64,000 nucleotides of DNA, from NCBI RefSeq assembly GCF_036227105.1, contig NZ_CP109434.1, positions 7,164,501 through 7,228,500 on the forward strand. Direction: 5' to 3'. The notes beneath the pieces are model-generated. The model was given only the letters and a program-made list of their open reading frames with translations, ran no database searches and was not told where the DNA came from. This stretch comes from Amycolatopsis sp. NBC_01488. GTDB taxonomy: Bacteria > Actinomycetota > Actinomycetes > Mycobacteriales > Pseudonocardiaceae. Position 1 is the first letter of the stretch; each line of letters starts with the position of its first letter. The position numbers and the translations under genes are program-made. Below, in pieces: positions 18,935 to 27,078 of the stretch.

Positions 18935-19762
18935 TTACCCGCGCAGCTCCGTCAGCGCGTCCAGGTGCCGGGGCGTCCAGCCCAGGTCGCGCCGGGCTCG
19001 GGCCGGGGTCAGCTGCTGGTCCAGTGCGAACGCCTCCGCGATCGGGCCCATGCGCGCCACCGCTTCGGCGAGCGTGAGGCGAACGATCGGACCTCCGGCC
19101 GCGAGCGCCGAGACGATGTCGGCGAGCCGCACGTTCTGCCCGCTCACCCCGGCGTACACCGACTTCGGTGGCGCCTGCAGCGCCAATGCGTACAGCTCCG
19201 CGATGTCCTCGACGTGGACCAGCGCCCAGTGGTTGGACCCGTCGCCGATCAGGGGCACCGGCGCGGCGAAGAACGTCTCGACGAGGCCGCCGCCGAGGCC
19301 GTAAACCAGGCCGGGCATGACCAGCACCGGGTGCCCGCCGTGGGACAGCACGCGCTCTTCGTTGGCCCGGCGCCACGCCGTGATCGCCGGCGGGTTCTGC
19401 GGCGCGTCCTCGTCGACGACGCCCGCCGTGTCGCCGTACACCCAGACCCCGCCCGTGTGGACGTACGGCCCGCGGTCGCCGAGGCCGGTCTGCAGTGCCG
19501 CCGCGGCCGCGAGGTCGACCTCCGCCGTGTCGTCGCCGTAGTGCTGGCCGAGGTGGATGACGCCGTCGGCGGCTGCCGCGGCCTCGCGGAGGACGTCCGT
19601 GGCCGTCAGGTCGCCGCGGACCGGCTGTGCGCCCAGCTCGGTGAGGATCCGCGCCGAGGCTTCGCTGCGCGCGAGGGCGCTGACCTCGTGCCCGTGCCGC
19701 CCGAGCGCCCGGACCGTCGAGCGGCCGACGTACCCGGAGCCGCCCGTCAGGAAGACCTTCAT
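18935..19762 (-). CDS. NAD-dependent epimerase/dehydratase family protein
   Basis: A 275-residue extended SDR. MKVFLTGGSGYVGRSTVRAL is the N-terminal GxxGxxG nucleotide motif; ADGVIHLGQHYGDD, YVHTGGVWVYGDTAG and LVMPGLVYGLGGG follow the extended-SDR pattern. The usual YxxxK is not obvious after the VWVYG segment (ITAWRRANEE occupies it), as in many atypical members, so catalytic activity is uncertain. The C-terminal TPARARRDLGWTPRH matches substrate-domain tails of nucleoside-diphosphate-sugar epimerases and related reductases. The ATG at 19762 is chosen because the Rossmann motif must begin there. Confidence 0.83.
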   Translation of the reverse strand: MKVFLTGGSGYVGRSTVRALGRHGHEVSALARSEASARILTELGAQPVRGDLTATDVLREAAAAADGVIHLGQHYGDDTAEVDLAAAAALQTGLGDRGPYVHTGGVWVYGDTAGVVDEDAPQNPPAITAWRRANEERVLSHGGHPVLVMPGLVYGLGGGLVETFFAAPVPLIGDGSNHWALVHVEDIAELYALALQAPPKSVYAGVSGQNVRLADIVSALAAGGPIVRLTLAEAVARMGPIAEAFALDQQLTPARARRDLGWTPRHLDALTELRG

Positions 19763-19876
19763 CGTGGGACCTTTCGTGGTCGTGAGTGGTTCCCTTCCGA
19801 CTCTCGGCGCCCGGGAGCGTCGCGTCCAAGACCCTTTCCGCTCGCTGTGATACCCGCAGGGCATTACGCTGGTGCC

Positions 19877-20632
19877 GTGCCCGCGACCACGTTCCTGTTC
19901 GTGCCCGGCGACCGCCCCGACCGCTTCGGCAAGGCCGCGGCGAGCGGCGCCGACGTCGTGCTCCTGGACCTCGAGGACGCCGTCGCCCCGGCGGCCAAGG
20001 ACGCCGCGCGCACCCACGTCGAGAGCTGGCTCGAGCACCACCGCGCCATGGTCCGGATCAACGCCCCGGGCACGCCCTGGTTCGACGCCGACGTGGCCAT
20101 GGTGACCGCCCGCGGAATCCCGGTGATGGTGCCGAAAGCGGAAACGCCCGGCGTGCTCGCGGGGTTCCGCGAAGTCGTGGCCCTCGTCGAAACCGCGCGT
20201 GGCGTCGAACGCGCCGGTGAGCTGGCCACCGTCCCGTCGGTGACGCGCCTGGCGTTCGGCAGCGTCGACCTCGCTGCGGAGCTCGGCGTCGCGCCCGAAG
20301 ATCCGGAGCCGTTCGCCTACGCGCGTTCGCGGCTGGTGATCGCGTCGGCGGCCGCGGGGCTGGCGCCGCCGGTGGACGGCGTCACCACGGACCTGCGCGA
20401 CGACGAGCGCCTGACCGCCGACGTCCGCTACGCCCGCCGGCTGGGCTTCGGTGGCAAGCTGTGCGTGCACCCGCGTCAGATCGCCCCGGTCCGCGCGGGC
20501 TTCGCGCCGAGCGAGGCCGAGCGGGAGTGGGCCCGGCGAGTGCTCACGGCGGGGGCGTCGGCGTCCACTGTGGACGGCCGGATGGTGGACAAGCCGGTGC
20601 TCGCCAGGGCCCGCCGGATCCTGGGCGAGTGA
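19877..20632 (+). CDS. CitE-like HpcH/HpaI lyase (citryl/malyl/citramalyl-CoA lyase type)
   Basis: A 251-residue TIM-barrel protein of the CitE group: FLFVPGDRPDRFGKA, VVLLDLEDAVAPAAKDAAR (Mg-binding Glu/Asp), MVRINAPGTPWFDAD, MVPKAE, ALVETARG, FGSVDLAAELG and GKLCVHPRQIAPV. These enzymes cleave beta-hydroxyacyl-CoA thioesters such as malyl- or citramalyl-CoA to acetyl-CoA plus a keto acid. It is convergent with a CaiB-type CoA-transferase gene, so the two could form an activation and cleavage pair. The GTG at 19877 follows TACGCT (19865-19870) by six bases with no ribosome site, so it is probably leaderless. Confidence 0.88.
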   Translation: MPATTFLFVPGDRPDRFGKAAASGADVVLLDLEDAVAPAAKDAARTHVESWLEHHRAMVRINAPGTPWFDADVAMVTARGIPVMVPKAETPGVLAGFREVVALVETARGVERAGELATVPSVTRLAFGSVDLAAELGVAPEDPEPFAYARSRLVIASAAAGLAPPVDGVTTDLRDDERLTADVRYARRLGFGGKLCVHPRQIAPVRAGFAPSEAEREWARRVLTAGASASTVDGRMVDKPVLARARRILGE

Positions 20633-20796
20633 GGGCCCACCGGGTGGCGCTGCGCCGGCTGAAGTCCGGCGACGACGAGTTCCGCTTCCAGCTGAACCGC
20701 AGCGCGCTCGGCGAGTACGTCTACGACCGGCTCGGGTTCGTCGAGACCGGCCGTCCGCGAGCGCACAAGATCGCGATGCGCTACACGGCGCCCTGA
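20629..20796 (+). pseudogene. C-terminal remnant of a GNAT acetyltransferase
   Basis: A 55-codon frame starts at a GTG overlapping the lyase stop (GTGA) and ends MRYTAP. Its core NRSALGEYVYDRLGFVE is the last strand-helix-strand of GNAT proteins (pattern N-x-x-A-x-x-x-Y-x-x-x-G-F), but the acetyl-CoA binding loop and everything before it are absent. The fragment cannot be an active acetyltransferase. The last 16 bases overlap the convergent CoA-transferase stop region. Whether the coupled start gives expression is unknown. Confidence 0.6.
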
Positions 20797-21956
20797 CGCC
20801 GCAACGCTTCCCCGTCGAAGCCGAACTCCGCCAGCACCGCGTCGGTGTGCTCGCCCAGCGACGGCACCGGATCCATCCGCGGCGCGCGGCCGGGCATCGT
20901 GATCGGCGGCAGCGTGGCCCGGATCGGGCCGCCCGGCGTCGAGACGTCCGCGAAGCGAGCGCGCGCCGTCAGCTGCGGGTGCGCCAGAACGTCCGGCAGC
21001 TCGCGGCGGCGCGCGTGCGCGATCCGGCCCCGGCGAAGCCGCGACTCCAGCTCAGCGCCGGTCAGTCGCGCGAAGATCGCGTCGATCTCCCGTTCCAGAT
21101 CCGCGCGGTGGGCGACGCGGGCGCTGCCGGTGGCGAACCGCTCGTCGGTCACCCACTCCGGCCGTTCGACGGCGTGCTCGCAGAACGCCGCCCATTCCCG
21201 TTCGTTCTGCACCGCCAGCACCAGCTCGGTCCCGTCGCCCGCGGTGAAGGTGCCGTACGGCGCGATCGCCGGGTGGCTGGTGCCGGTGCGCGGCGGGGGC
21301 GTGCCGCCGTAGCCGGCGTAGTAAAGGGGGAACCCCATCCACTCGACCAGCGAGTCGAACAGGCTGACCTCCAGCTCGGTGCCGTGCCCGGTGCGTTCGC
21401 GGTCGTAGAGCGCGGAAAGGATGCCAGAGAACGCGTACATGCCGGCGCCGATGTCCGCCGCCGGGATGCCGCTCTTGGCCGGCTCGGTCGCGGACCCCGT
21501 CACCGAGACCAGACCGGCTTCCGACTGGATGAGCAGGTCGTACGCCTTCGCGTCGCGGTAGGGGCCGCTCGAGCCGTAGCCCGACACCGAGCACGTGATC
21601 AGCCGGGGCCGCGAGGCGCGGATCGCCGCCGCCCCGAGACCGAGCCGCTCGGCGACGCCGGGTGCGAAGTTCTGCACGAACACGTCGGCCCGGTCCAGCA
21701 GGGCCGCCAGCACCGGCGCCGCGGCGTCGCTCTTCAGGTCCAGCGTCACGCTCTCCTTGGACCGGTTCAGCCAGACGAAGTGACTGGACTGACCGTGGAC
21801 GGTTTCGTCGTAGGCGCGGGCGAAATCCCCGCTGCCCGGCCGCTCGGTCTTGACCACCCGGGCGCCGAGGTCGGCCAGGTGCCGGGTGGCCAGCGGCGCG
21901 GCGACCGCCTGTTCGCAGGACACGACCGTGACGCCGTCGAGGGGCAGGGAGCGCAT
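20781..21956 (-). CDS. CaiB/BaiF (family III) CoA-transferase
   Basis: A 391-residue family III CoA-transferase of standard length. LPLDGVTVVSCEQAVAAPLA starts the first Rossmann domain; VVKTERPGSGDFAR, VTLDLKS and DVFVQNFAPGVAERLG are family blocks. SGYGSSGPYRDAKAYDLLIQ contains the expected catalytic Asp (AYD). The enzyme exchanges CoA between a thioester and a free carboxylic acid. It is the last gene of a minus-strand series after the aldolase, transporter and amidase, with a 120-base gap before it, so it could be co-transcribed and serve the same carboxylate pathway. The acyl substrate is unknown. Confidence 0.92.
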   Translation of the reverse strand: MRSLPLDGVTVVSCEQAVAAPLATRHLADLGARVVKTERPGSGDFARAYDETVHGQSSHFVWLNRSKESVTLDLKSDAAAPVLAALLDRADVFVQNFAPGVAERLGLGAAAIRASRPRLITCSVSGYGSSGPYRDAKAYDLLIQSEAGLVSVTGSATEPAKSGIPAADIGAGMYAFSGILSALYDRERTGHGTELEVSLFDSLVEWMGFPLYYAGYGGTPPPRTGTSHPAIAPYGTFTAGDGTELVLAVQNEREWAAFCEHAVERPEWVTDERFATGSARVAHRADLEREIDAIFARLTGAELESRLRRGRIAHARRRELPDVLAHPQLTARARFADVSTPGGPIRATLPPITMPGRAPRMDPVPSLGEHTDAVLAEFGFDGEALRRQGAV

Positions 21957-22076
21957 GGCCGCATCCTGCCACCCGGGGTCGGACCGCGCGGGCGATGGCG
22001 ATGTTCCCGGCCAGTCGCTCGCCGGTCTCGTAGACCAGGTACTCGCGACCGTGGTACGTGCCGAAGCTCGAGGCCG
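21957..22076 (-). other. Coding-like fragment between amidase and CoA-transferase genes
   Basis: In the 120-base gap one minus-strand frame reads SSFGTYHGREYLVYETGER then LAGNIAIARAV, with almost all third positions G or C, which is typical of translated sequence here. It has no plausible start codon and ribosome site, and it ends where the CoA-transferase begins. It looks like the leftover of a deleted gene, but I cannot name the family. Confidence 0.3.
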
Positions 22077-22868
22077 CTAGCGCGGCACCACCGCGAACCG
22101 CCGCAGCCTCAGCGCCGGGTTCTTCGTCCGCACCTCGCTGATCCGCTCCCAGGACACCTCGCCCACGGCCACGCCGGCCTGCTCCCCGAGCGACGTGACG
22201 ACGACGCCCATCGGGTCGACGAGCATGCTGGTGCCCGACCCGGTCGGCGCGGACTGGCCCGCCGCGGCGACGTAGAGCGTGTTCTCGATCGCGCGGGCGC
22301 GGATCAGCGTGCTCCAGTGGTACTCCTTCAGCGGCCCGGGCACCCATTCCGCCGGCAGCAGCACGACGTGGGCGCCCGCGTCCGCGAGCCGGCGCGTGAC
22401 TTCGGGGAAGCGCAGGTCGTAACAGGTCTGGAGGCCGAAGCGGACGCCGTCGACCTCGAACGTCTCCGGCTCGGTGATCTCGCCGGCGCGCACGACGTCG
22501 GACTCGCGGAAGCCGAACGCGTCGTACAGGTGGATCTTGCGGTACCGCGCTGTCACGCCGCCTGGGCCGGCTGCGACCAGCGTGTTCGAGATCCGGGAAC
22601 CGTCGAGGCGCTCGTTCATGCCGCCGACGATCGTGACGCCCCGCGCTGCGGCGAGCGAGCGCAGGCCCGTGACGAACTCGCCGTCGAGCGCCTCGGCGGA
22701 GTCGACGAACCGGTGGTCCATCGCCGGGACCGTGAACATCGCGTACTCGGGCAGCACCACCACCCGGGCGCCGCGGTCGGCCGCGTCGCCCACCAGCTTC
22801 GTGATCAGCGCGAGGTTGGCGGCCTTGTCGTCGCCGGGCGCGAACTGCGCGAGAGCCACGTGCGTCAT
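22077..22868 (-). CDS. Carbon-nitrogen hydrolase (nitrilase superfamily amidase)
   Basis: A 263-residue amidase with the complete Glu-Lys-Cys triad: E41 in VVVLPEYAMF, K111 in ARYRKIHLYD and C149 in LQTCYDLRFPE. Members hydrolyse amides, omega-amides such as 2-oxoglutaramate, or carbamoyl groups in the cytosol. The YDLRFPE context and length fit the NIT2/YafV-like omega-amidase branches, but the substrate is not fixed. The ATG overlaps the transporter stop by four bases (ATGA), so it is the third gene of a tightly coupled operon behind aldolase and MFS. Confidence 0.92.
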   Translation of the reverse strand: MTHVALAQFAPGDDKAANLALITKLVGDAADRGARVVVLPEYAMFTVPAMDHRFVDSAEALDGEFVTGLRSLAAARGVTIVGGMNERLDGSRISNTLVAAGPGGVTARYRKIHLYDAFGFRESDVVRAGEITEPETFEVDGVRFGLQTCYDLRFPEVTRRLADAGAHVVLLPAEWVPGPLKEYHWSTLIRARAIENTLYVAAAGQSAPTGSGTSMLVDPMGVVVTSLGEQAGVAVGEVSWERISEVRTKNPALRLRRFAVVPR

Positions 22869-24187
22869 GCGATTTCCTTCCGGGGCGGATCGGGCATGCG
22901 GTCGAGCTTGCCGAGCACGACCGTGTAGCAGAAGATCCCGGCGAGCAGCACCACGCCGGTCACGAGGAACGCGCCGGCGAAGGAGCCAGTCACGTCCACG
23001 ACGGCACCGGTCACGATCGGCGCGGCGATGCCGATCATGTTGGCCACGAAGTTGACCAGCCCGCCGAGCGTGCCGGAACAGCCTTCCGGTGCGATGACCG
23101 CGACGATGCTCGAACCGGCGGGCACCGACACGGCGAGCCCGGCGGCGCCGACCGACAGGAACACCAGCGCCACCGCGACCGAACCGGCGTAGGCGGCGCC
23201 GGCCACCGAAAGCGAGACCAGCATGCTCGTCACGAGCACGATCCGGCGCGCCTTCGTCTCGTTGCCGGTGCGGGCGATCAGCCGGTCCAGCACGATCCCG
23301 CCGACGAGGAACTGGGCGAGCACCGCGACCAGCCACGGGATCATCGTGTAGAAGCCGCCCGCCAGGAGCTTCACGCCGAACTGCTTCTCCAGGTAGCCGG
23401 GCAGCCAGGTCAGCAGCACGTAGTACGCGTAGGTGTAGGACGCGTACCCGAGCGCGAGGCCCCAGGTCTTGCGGCGGCGCAGCAGGTGACCCAGCCCGGT
23501 GAGGGAACTGGGTGTCGGCGCGTCTTCGTCGTCCGCGCCGCCCTCGCGCAGGTACGCGAACTCCTCGGGCGACAGCCGCCCGCGGGCCAGTGCCTGTTTC
23601 GGCGTCAGGTACAGCAGCCACCAGACGAGCAGGTAGCCGACGCTCAGGACGCCGGTGAAGACGAACGCCGCGTGCCAGCTGAACGCCGTCACGAGGAAGG
23701 CCATCACCGGGATGCCGAGGACGTTGGAGATCTTGGCGCAGCCGTCGAAGATCGCGGTGGCGCGGCCGCGTTCGGACCGCGGGAACCACTGCCCGATCGC
23801 CTTCCAGCCCGCCGGGATGGTGGGCGCCTCGCCGAAGCCGAGCACCAGGCGCGAGCACAGGAGCAGGCCGAGGCCGCCCGCCGACGCCGTCAGGAACGAC
23901 GCGATCGCCCACAGGACGGCGGCGGCGCGGTTGACCCAGCGGACGCCGATCCGGTCGATGATCGCGCCGATCGGCAGCTGCAGCACCGCGTACGTCCAGA
24001 GGAACGCCGACGCCACGACGCCGAGCTGAGCCGCGCTGAGGTGGAACTCGCGCATCATCTCGGGCCCGGCGATGGACAGGTTGACGCGGTCGACGTAGTT
24101 GACGAACGAGCCGACGCCGAGCACGCCGGCGATCGCCCAGCGCGTGCGGCCGACGGTGCGGCTCTTCGTCCGCTCCGCGGTCGTCAT
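22865..24187 (-). CDS. MFS transporter, anion:cation symporter (ACS) type
   Basis: A 440-residue, 12-helix MFS permease. Helix 1 carries SFVNYVDRVNLSIAGPEM, the hallmark of the ACS family (hexuronate, glucarate and similar organic-anion porters); LPIGAIIDRIGVRWV is the helix 2-3 motif and FGEAPTIPAGWKAIGQWFP the helix 4-5 region. It should take up an organic anion by proton symport. Start and stop both overlap neighbours by four bases (ATGA), so the aldolase, transporter and amidase are made together and probably handle one imported acid. Confidence 0.93.
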   Translation of the reverse strand: MTTAERTKSRTVGRTRWAIAGVLGVGSFVNYVDRVNLSIAGPEMMREFHLSAAQLGVVASAFLWTYAVLQLPIGAIIDRIGVRWVNRAAAVLWAIASFLTASAGGLGLLLCSRLVLGFGEAPTIPAGWKAIGQWFPRSERGRATAIFDGCAKISNVLGIPVMAFLVTAFSWHAAFVFTGVLSVGYLLVWWLLYLTPKQALARGRLSPEEFAYLREGGADDEDAPTPSSLTGLGHLLRRRKTWGLALGYASYTYAYYVLLTWLPGYLEKQFGVKLLAGGFYTMIPWLVAVLAQFLVGGIVLDRLIARTGNETKARRIVLVTSMLVSLSVAGAAYAGSVAVALVFLSVGAAGLAVSVPAGSSIVAVIAPEGCSGTLGGLVNFVANMIGIAAPIVTGAVVDVTGSFAGAFLVTGVVLLAGIFCYTVVLGKLDRMPDPPRKEIA

Positions 24188-24939
24188 CGGGCCTGCTTCG
24201 CGAGCGACGTGGTCTCCTCGAAGGCCGCGGTGAGCCCGGCGGCGAGCGCGCCGTGCTGCATGGTCAGCGCGAGCTGCCCGGCGCCGTGGGCGAGGGCGAA
24301 CTCCTTCTCCGCCCGGCTCCACGCGGGCAGGACCCACGGCTTCCCGGCCGCGCGGGCCGCGTCGGCGACGCGCTCCAGGTCGGCGAAGTCGCCGGGCCCG
24401 CGGGTGTAGGCACCCCGCTCGCGCCGCAGCGAGAGGTCCGACGGGCCGACGAAGACGCCGTCCACGGTGTCGAGCGCGAGGATCTCGGCGATGTCCTCGA
24501 GCGCGCCGGCGTCCTCGATCATCGGCAGGCAGCGGGTGCCGCGGTCCTGCTCGGCGACCCACTCGTCGGTGAAGCCGCGGTAGCCGGTGGTCCGGCCACC
24601 CGCGAAGCTGCGGTCGCCCAGCGGCGGGAACTTCGCGAACGCCGTGACGGCCTTGGCGTGGGCCGCGTTCTCGACGTGCGGGATGACGACCGCGTCGGCG
24701 CCGAAGTCGAGGGCCTGCTGGATCGGGCCGCGCTCGGGGCCGAGGACCTTGGCCAGCACCTCCAGGCCGAGCGCGCGCAGGAACGGGACGAACCGCTCGA
24801 GGTCGGCCAGGTCGAACGCGCCGTGCTCGATGTCGAGGACGGCGGCGCCGTAGCCGATCCCGCGGGCGATCTCGGCCGCCGCGAACGAGGGATCGGAGAG
24901 CCAGACGGCGTAGCGCCGGTCGGCGGGGACTGGGGACAT
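24184..24939 (-). CDS. HpcH/HpaI-family class II aldolase
   Basis: A 251-residue TIM-barrel aldolase of the type acting on 2-keto-3-deoxy sugar acids or 4-hydroxy-2-oxo-heptanedioate. Motifs: AVLDIEHGAFDLADLERF (the catalytic loop normally carries a His close to IEHG), AVVIPHVENAAHAKAV, RCLPMIEDAGALEDI (metal Glu) and DGVFVGPSDLSLR (metal Asp). It would split an imported acid into pyruvate plus an aldehyde. First gene of the minus-strand operon; GGAGG (complement of 24946-24950) precedes the ATG. The GntR gene faces it across a palindrome. Confidence 0.9.
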   Translation of the reverse strand: MSPVPADRRYAVWLSDPSFAAAEIARGIGYGAAVLDIEHGAFDLADLERFVPFLRALGLEVLAKVLGPERGPIQQALDFGADAVVIPHVENAAHAKAVTAFAKFPPLGDRSFAGGRTTGYRGFTDEWVAEQDRGTRCLPMIEDAGALEDIAEILALDTVDGVFVGPSDLSLRRERGAYTRGPGDFADLERVADAARAAGKPWVLPAWSRAEKEFALAHGAGQLALTMQHGALAAGLTAAFEETTSLAKQAR

Positions 24940-24988
24940 CGGGAACCTCCTGCGCACGGACGACGGTAGCTCCGGTCGTTGTGTGCAC

Positions 24989-25000
24989 CGTGTATACACG
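24989..25000. promoter_or_regulatory. GntR-type operator between aldolase operon and its regulator
   Basis: CGTGTATACACG is a perfect 12-base palindrome centred in the 117-base divergent intergenic region. The GTATAC core with flanking symmetric bases is the usual shape of FadR/GntR operators. TAAGCT at 25025-25030 may be the -10 of the gntR gene. Binding by the adjacent regulator is inferred. Confidence 0.6.
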
Positions 25001-25056
25001 ATGGATATCGGTGGGTCCAGACGCTAAGCTGGCCCCCGGACGACGAGGGGAGCGGC

Positions 25057-25710
25057 ATGACGACCAGCGCACCGGCCGGGCCGGCGCGGGACCGCGTGTA
25101 CGCCTGGCTGCGCGACGGGATCATCGCGGGCGAGCTCGAAGGGGGCCGGTTCCTCGACGAGCAGTGGGTGTCGGGCGTGGTCGGGGTGTCCCGGACGCCG
25201 GTCCGCGAGGCGTTCCACCGCCTGGAGGCCGAGCGCTTCATCAGCCTCCTGCCGCGCAAGGGCGCGCAGGTCCGCACGGTCACCGCGCGCGAGCTCGAGG
25301 AGGTTTACCAGAGCAGGCGGCTGATCGAGGGCCACGCGATCGCGGAGGTCTGCGCGGTCCGGGCCGGAGCGCCCGCGGAGATGGCCGGCCTGATCGAGGA
25401 GATGGACCGCGCCGGGAGGGCCCGCGACTGGTTCGCGGTGTCCGGCCTGGACCGCTCGTTCCACCGCGCGATCGTCAACGCGGCGGGCAACTCCGTGCTG
25501 ACCGAGCTGTACGACACGCTGCGCTCGCGGCAGCAGCGGGTCGCCGTGCGGGCGCTGGAGGCCCGGCCGGAGCGGCTGCCGGTGATCGACGCCGAACACC
25601 GCGCCCTGGTGGCGGCGCTGGACGCGCACGACGCCGAAGAGGCGCTGAGGATCCTCAACCAGCACCTGCGCCCGGTGTCGGAAGTGGTCTCGGCGCTCGA
25701 CCGCGGCTGA
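25057..25710 (+). CDS. GntR-family (FCD domain) regulator of the divergent catabolic operon
   Basis: A 217-residue FadR-type regulator: DRVYAWLRDGIIAGELEGGR, VSRTPVREAFHRLEAERFIS (recognition helix) and the FCD domain with SGLDRSFHRAIVNAAG and AEHRALVAALDAHD, which carry its usual metal ligands. It probably represses the aldolase-MFS-amidase operon until a carboxylate inducer binds. GAGGGGAG lies just before the ATG at 25057. The divergent layout and the palindrome at 24989-25000 support autoregulation. Confidence 0.92.
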   Translation: MTTSAPAGPARDRVYAWLRDGIIAGELEGGRFLDEQWVSGVVGVSRTPVREAFHRLEAERFISLLPRKGAQVRTVTARELEEVYQSRRLIEGHAIAEVCAVRAGAPAEMAGLIEEMDRAGRARDWFAVSGLDRSFHRAIVNAAGNSVLTELYDTLRSRQQRVAVRALEARPERLPVIDAEHRALVAALDAHDAEEALRILNQHLRPVSEVVSALDRG

Positions 25711-25755
25711 TCCCACCCGCAGCGGTACCGGCCACCCGAATGATAGGAATGGCCG

Positions 25756-27078
25756 GTGACCGAACCGAACCTGATCGAAGCCGCCGCGGCCGAGGCCGTC
25801 ACGCTGACCAGCGAGCTCATCCGCATCGACACGACCAACACCGGCGACCCCGACACGCTGGTCGGCGAGCGGGCGGCGGCCGAGTACGTCGCGGAGAAGC
25901 TGACCGACGCCGGCTACGAGATCACGTACGTCGAGTCGGGCGGGAAGAACCGGCACAACGTGATCGTCCGGCTCGAAGGCGCCGACCGGTCCAGGGGTGG
26001 GCTGCTCATCCACGGCCACCTCGACGCCGTGCCCGCCGACCCGTCCGAATGGTCGGTCCACCCGTTCTCGGGCGCGATCCAGGACGACTACGTCTGGGGC
26101 CGCGGCGCGGTCGACATGAAGGACATGTGCGGGATGGCGCTCGCGCTGGCCCGCCACTACAAGCTGCACAACGTCGTCCCTCCGCGCGACCTCGTCTTCG
26201 CCTTCCTCGCGGACGAAGAAGCAGGCGGCAAGTACGGCGCGCAGTGGCTCGTCGAGAACCGGCCCGACCTCTTCGAGGGCGTCACCGAGGCGATCAGCGA
26301 GGTCGGCGGCTTCTCCATCACACTCAAGGACGACGTCCGCGCCTACCTGATCGAGACGGCGGAGAAGGGCATCCGCTGGATGAAGCTGCGTGTGCGCGGC
26401 ACGGCCGGGCACGGCTCGATGATCCACCGCGACAACGCGGTGACGAAGCTGGCCGAGGCCGTGGCGAAGCTCGGCAACCACCGCTTCCCGCTGGTGCTCA
26501 CCGACTCCGTGAAGGAGTTCCTGGCCGGCGTCACCGAGATCACCGGCTGGGACTTCCCCGAGGACGACCTCGAGGGCTCGGTCGCCAAGCTGGGCAACAT
26601 CTCCCGGATGATCGGTGCGACCCTGCGCGACACCGCCAACCCGACGATGCTCACCGCCGGGTACAAGTCGAACGTCATCCCGTCGGTCGCCGAAGCCGCC
26701 GTGGACTGCCGGATCCTGCCGGGGCGCCTCGAGGCCTTCGACCGCGAGCTCGACGAGCTGCTCGGCCCGGACATCGAGAAGGAGTGGATGGAGCTCCCGC
26801 CGGTCGAGACGACGTTCGACGGCGCCATCGTCGACGCCATGACCGCCGCCGTGCTCGCCGAGGATCCGGGCGCGAAGACGTTGCCGTACATGCTTTCCGG
26901 CGGGACCGACGCGAAGTCGTTCCAGGACCTCGGCATCCGCAACTTCGGGTTCGCGCCGCTCAAGCTGCCGGCCGACCTCGACTTCTCCGCGCTCTTCCAC
27001 GGCGTCGACGAGCGGGTCCCGGTCGAGGCGCTGAAGTTCGGCACCCGCGTGCTGGACCGGTTCCTGCGCACGTCCTGA
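25756..27078 (+). CDS. M20-family metallopeptidase (dipeptidase/deacylase), Rv2141c-like
   Basis: A 440-residue M20/M25/M40 zinc hydrolase. LLIHGHLDAVPAD gives the first metal His and Asp, WGRGAVDMKDM the bridging Asp, FAFLADEEAGGKYGA the catalytic Glu pair, SEVGG a further ligand, and LFHGVDERVPVEAL the C-terminal His. The dimerisation domain is inserted at about residues 200-330. Members cleave dipeptides or N-acyl amino acids in the cytosol. No ribosome site precedes the GTG at 25756, and TAGGAAT (25744-25750) suggests a very short or absent leader. The next gene overlaps by one base. A paralogue sits at 53773-55071. Confidence 0.92.
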   Translation: MTEPNLIEAAAAEAVTLTSELIRIDTTNTGDPDTLVGERAAAEYVAEKLTDAGYEITYVESGGKNRHNVIVRLEGADRSRGGLLIHGHLDAVPADPSEWSVHPFSGAIQDDYVWGRGAVDMKDMCGMALALARHYKLHNVVPPRDLVFAFLADEEAGGKYGAQWLVENRPDLFEGVTEAISEVGGFSITLKDDVRAYLIETAEKGIRWMKLRVRGTAGHGSMIHRDNAVTKLAEAVAKLGNHRFPLVLTDSVKEFLAGVTEITGWDFPEDDLEGSVAKLGNISRMIGATLRDTANPTMLTAGYKSNVIPSVAEAAVDCRILPGRLEAFDRELDELLGPDIEKEWMELPPVETTFDGAIVDAMTAAVLAEDPGAKTLPYMLSGGTDAKSFQDLGIRNFGFAPLKLPADLDFSALFHGVDERVPVEALKFGTRVLDRFLRTS

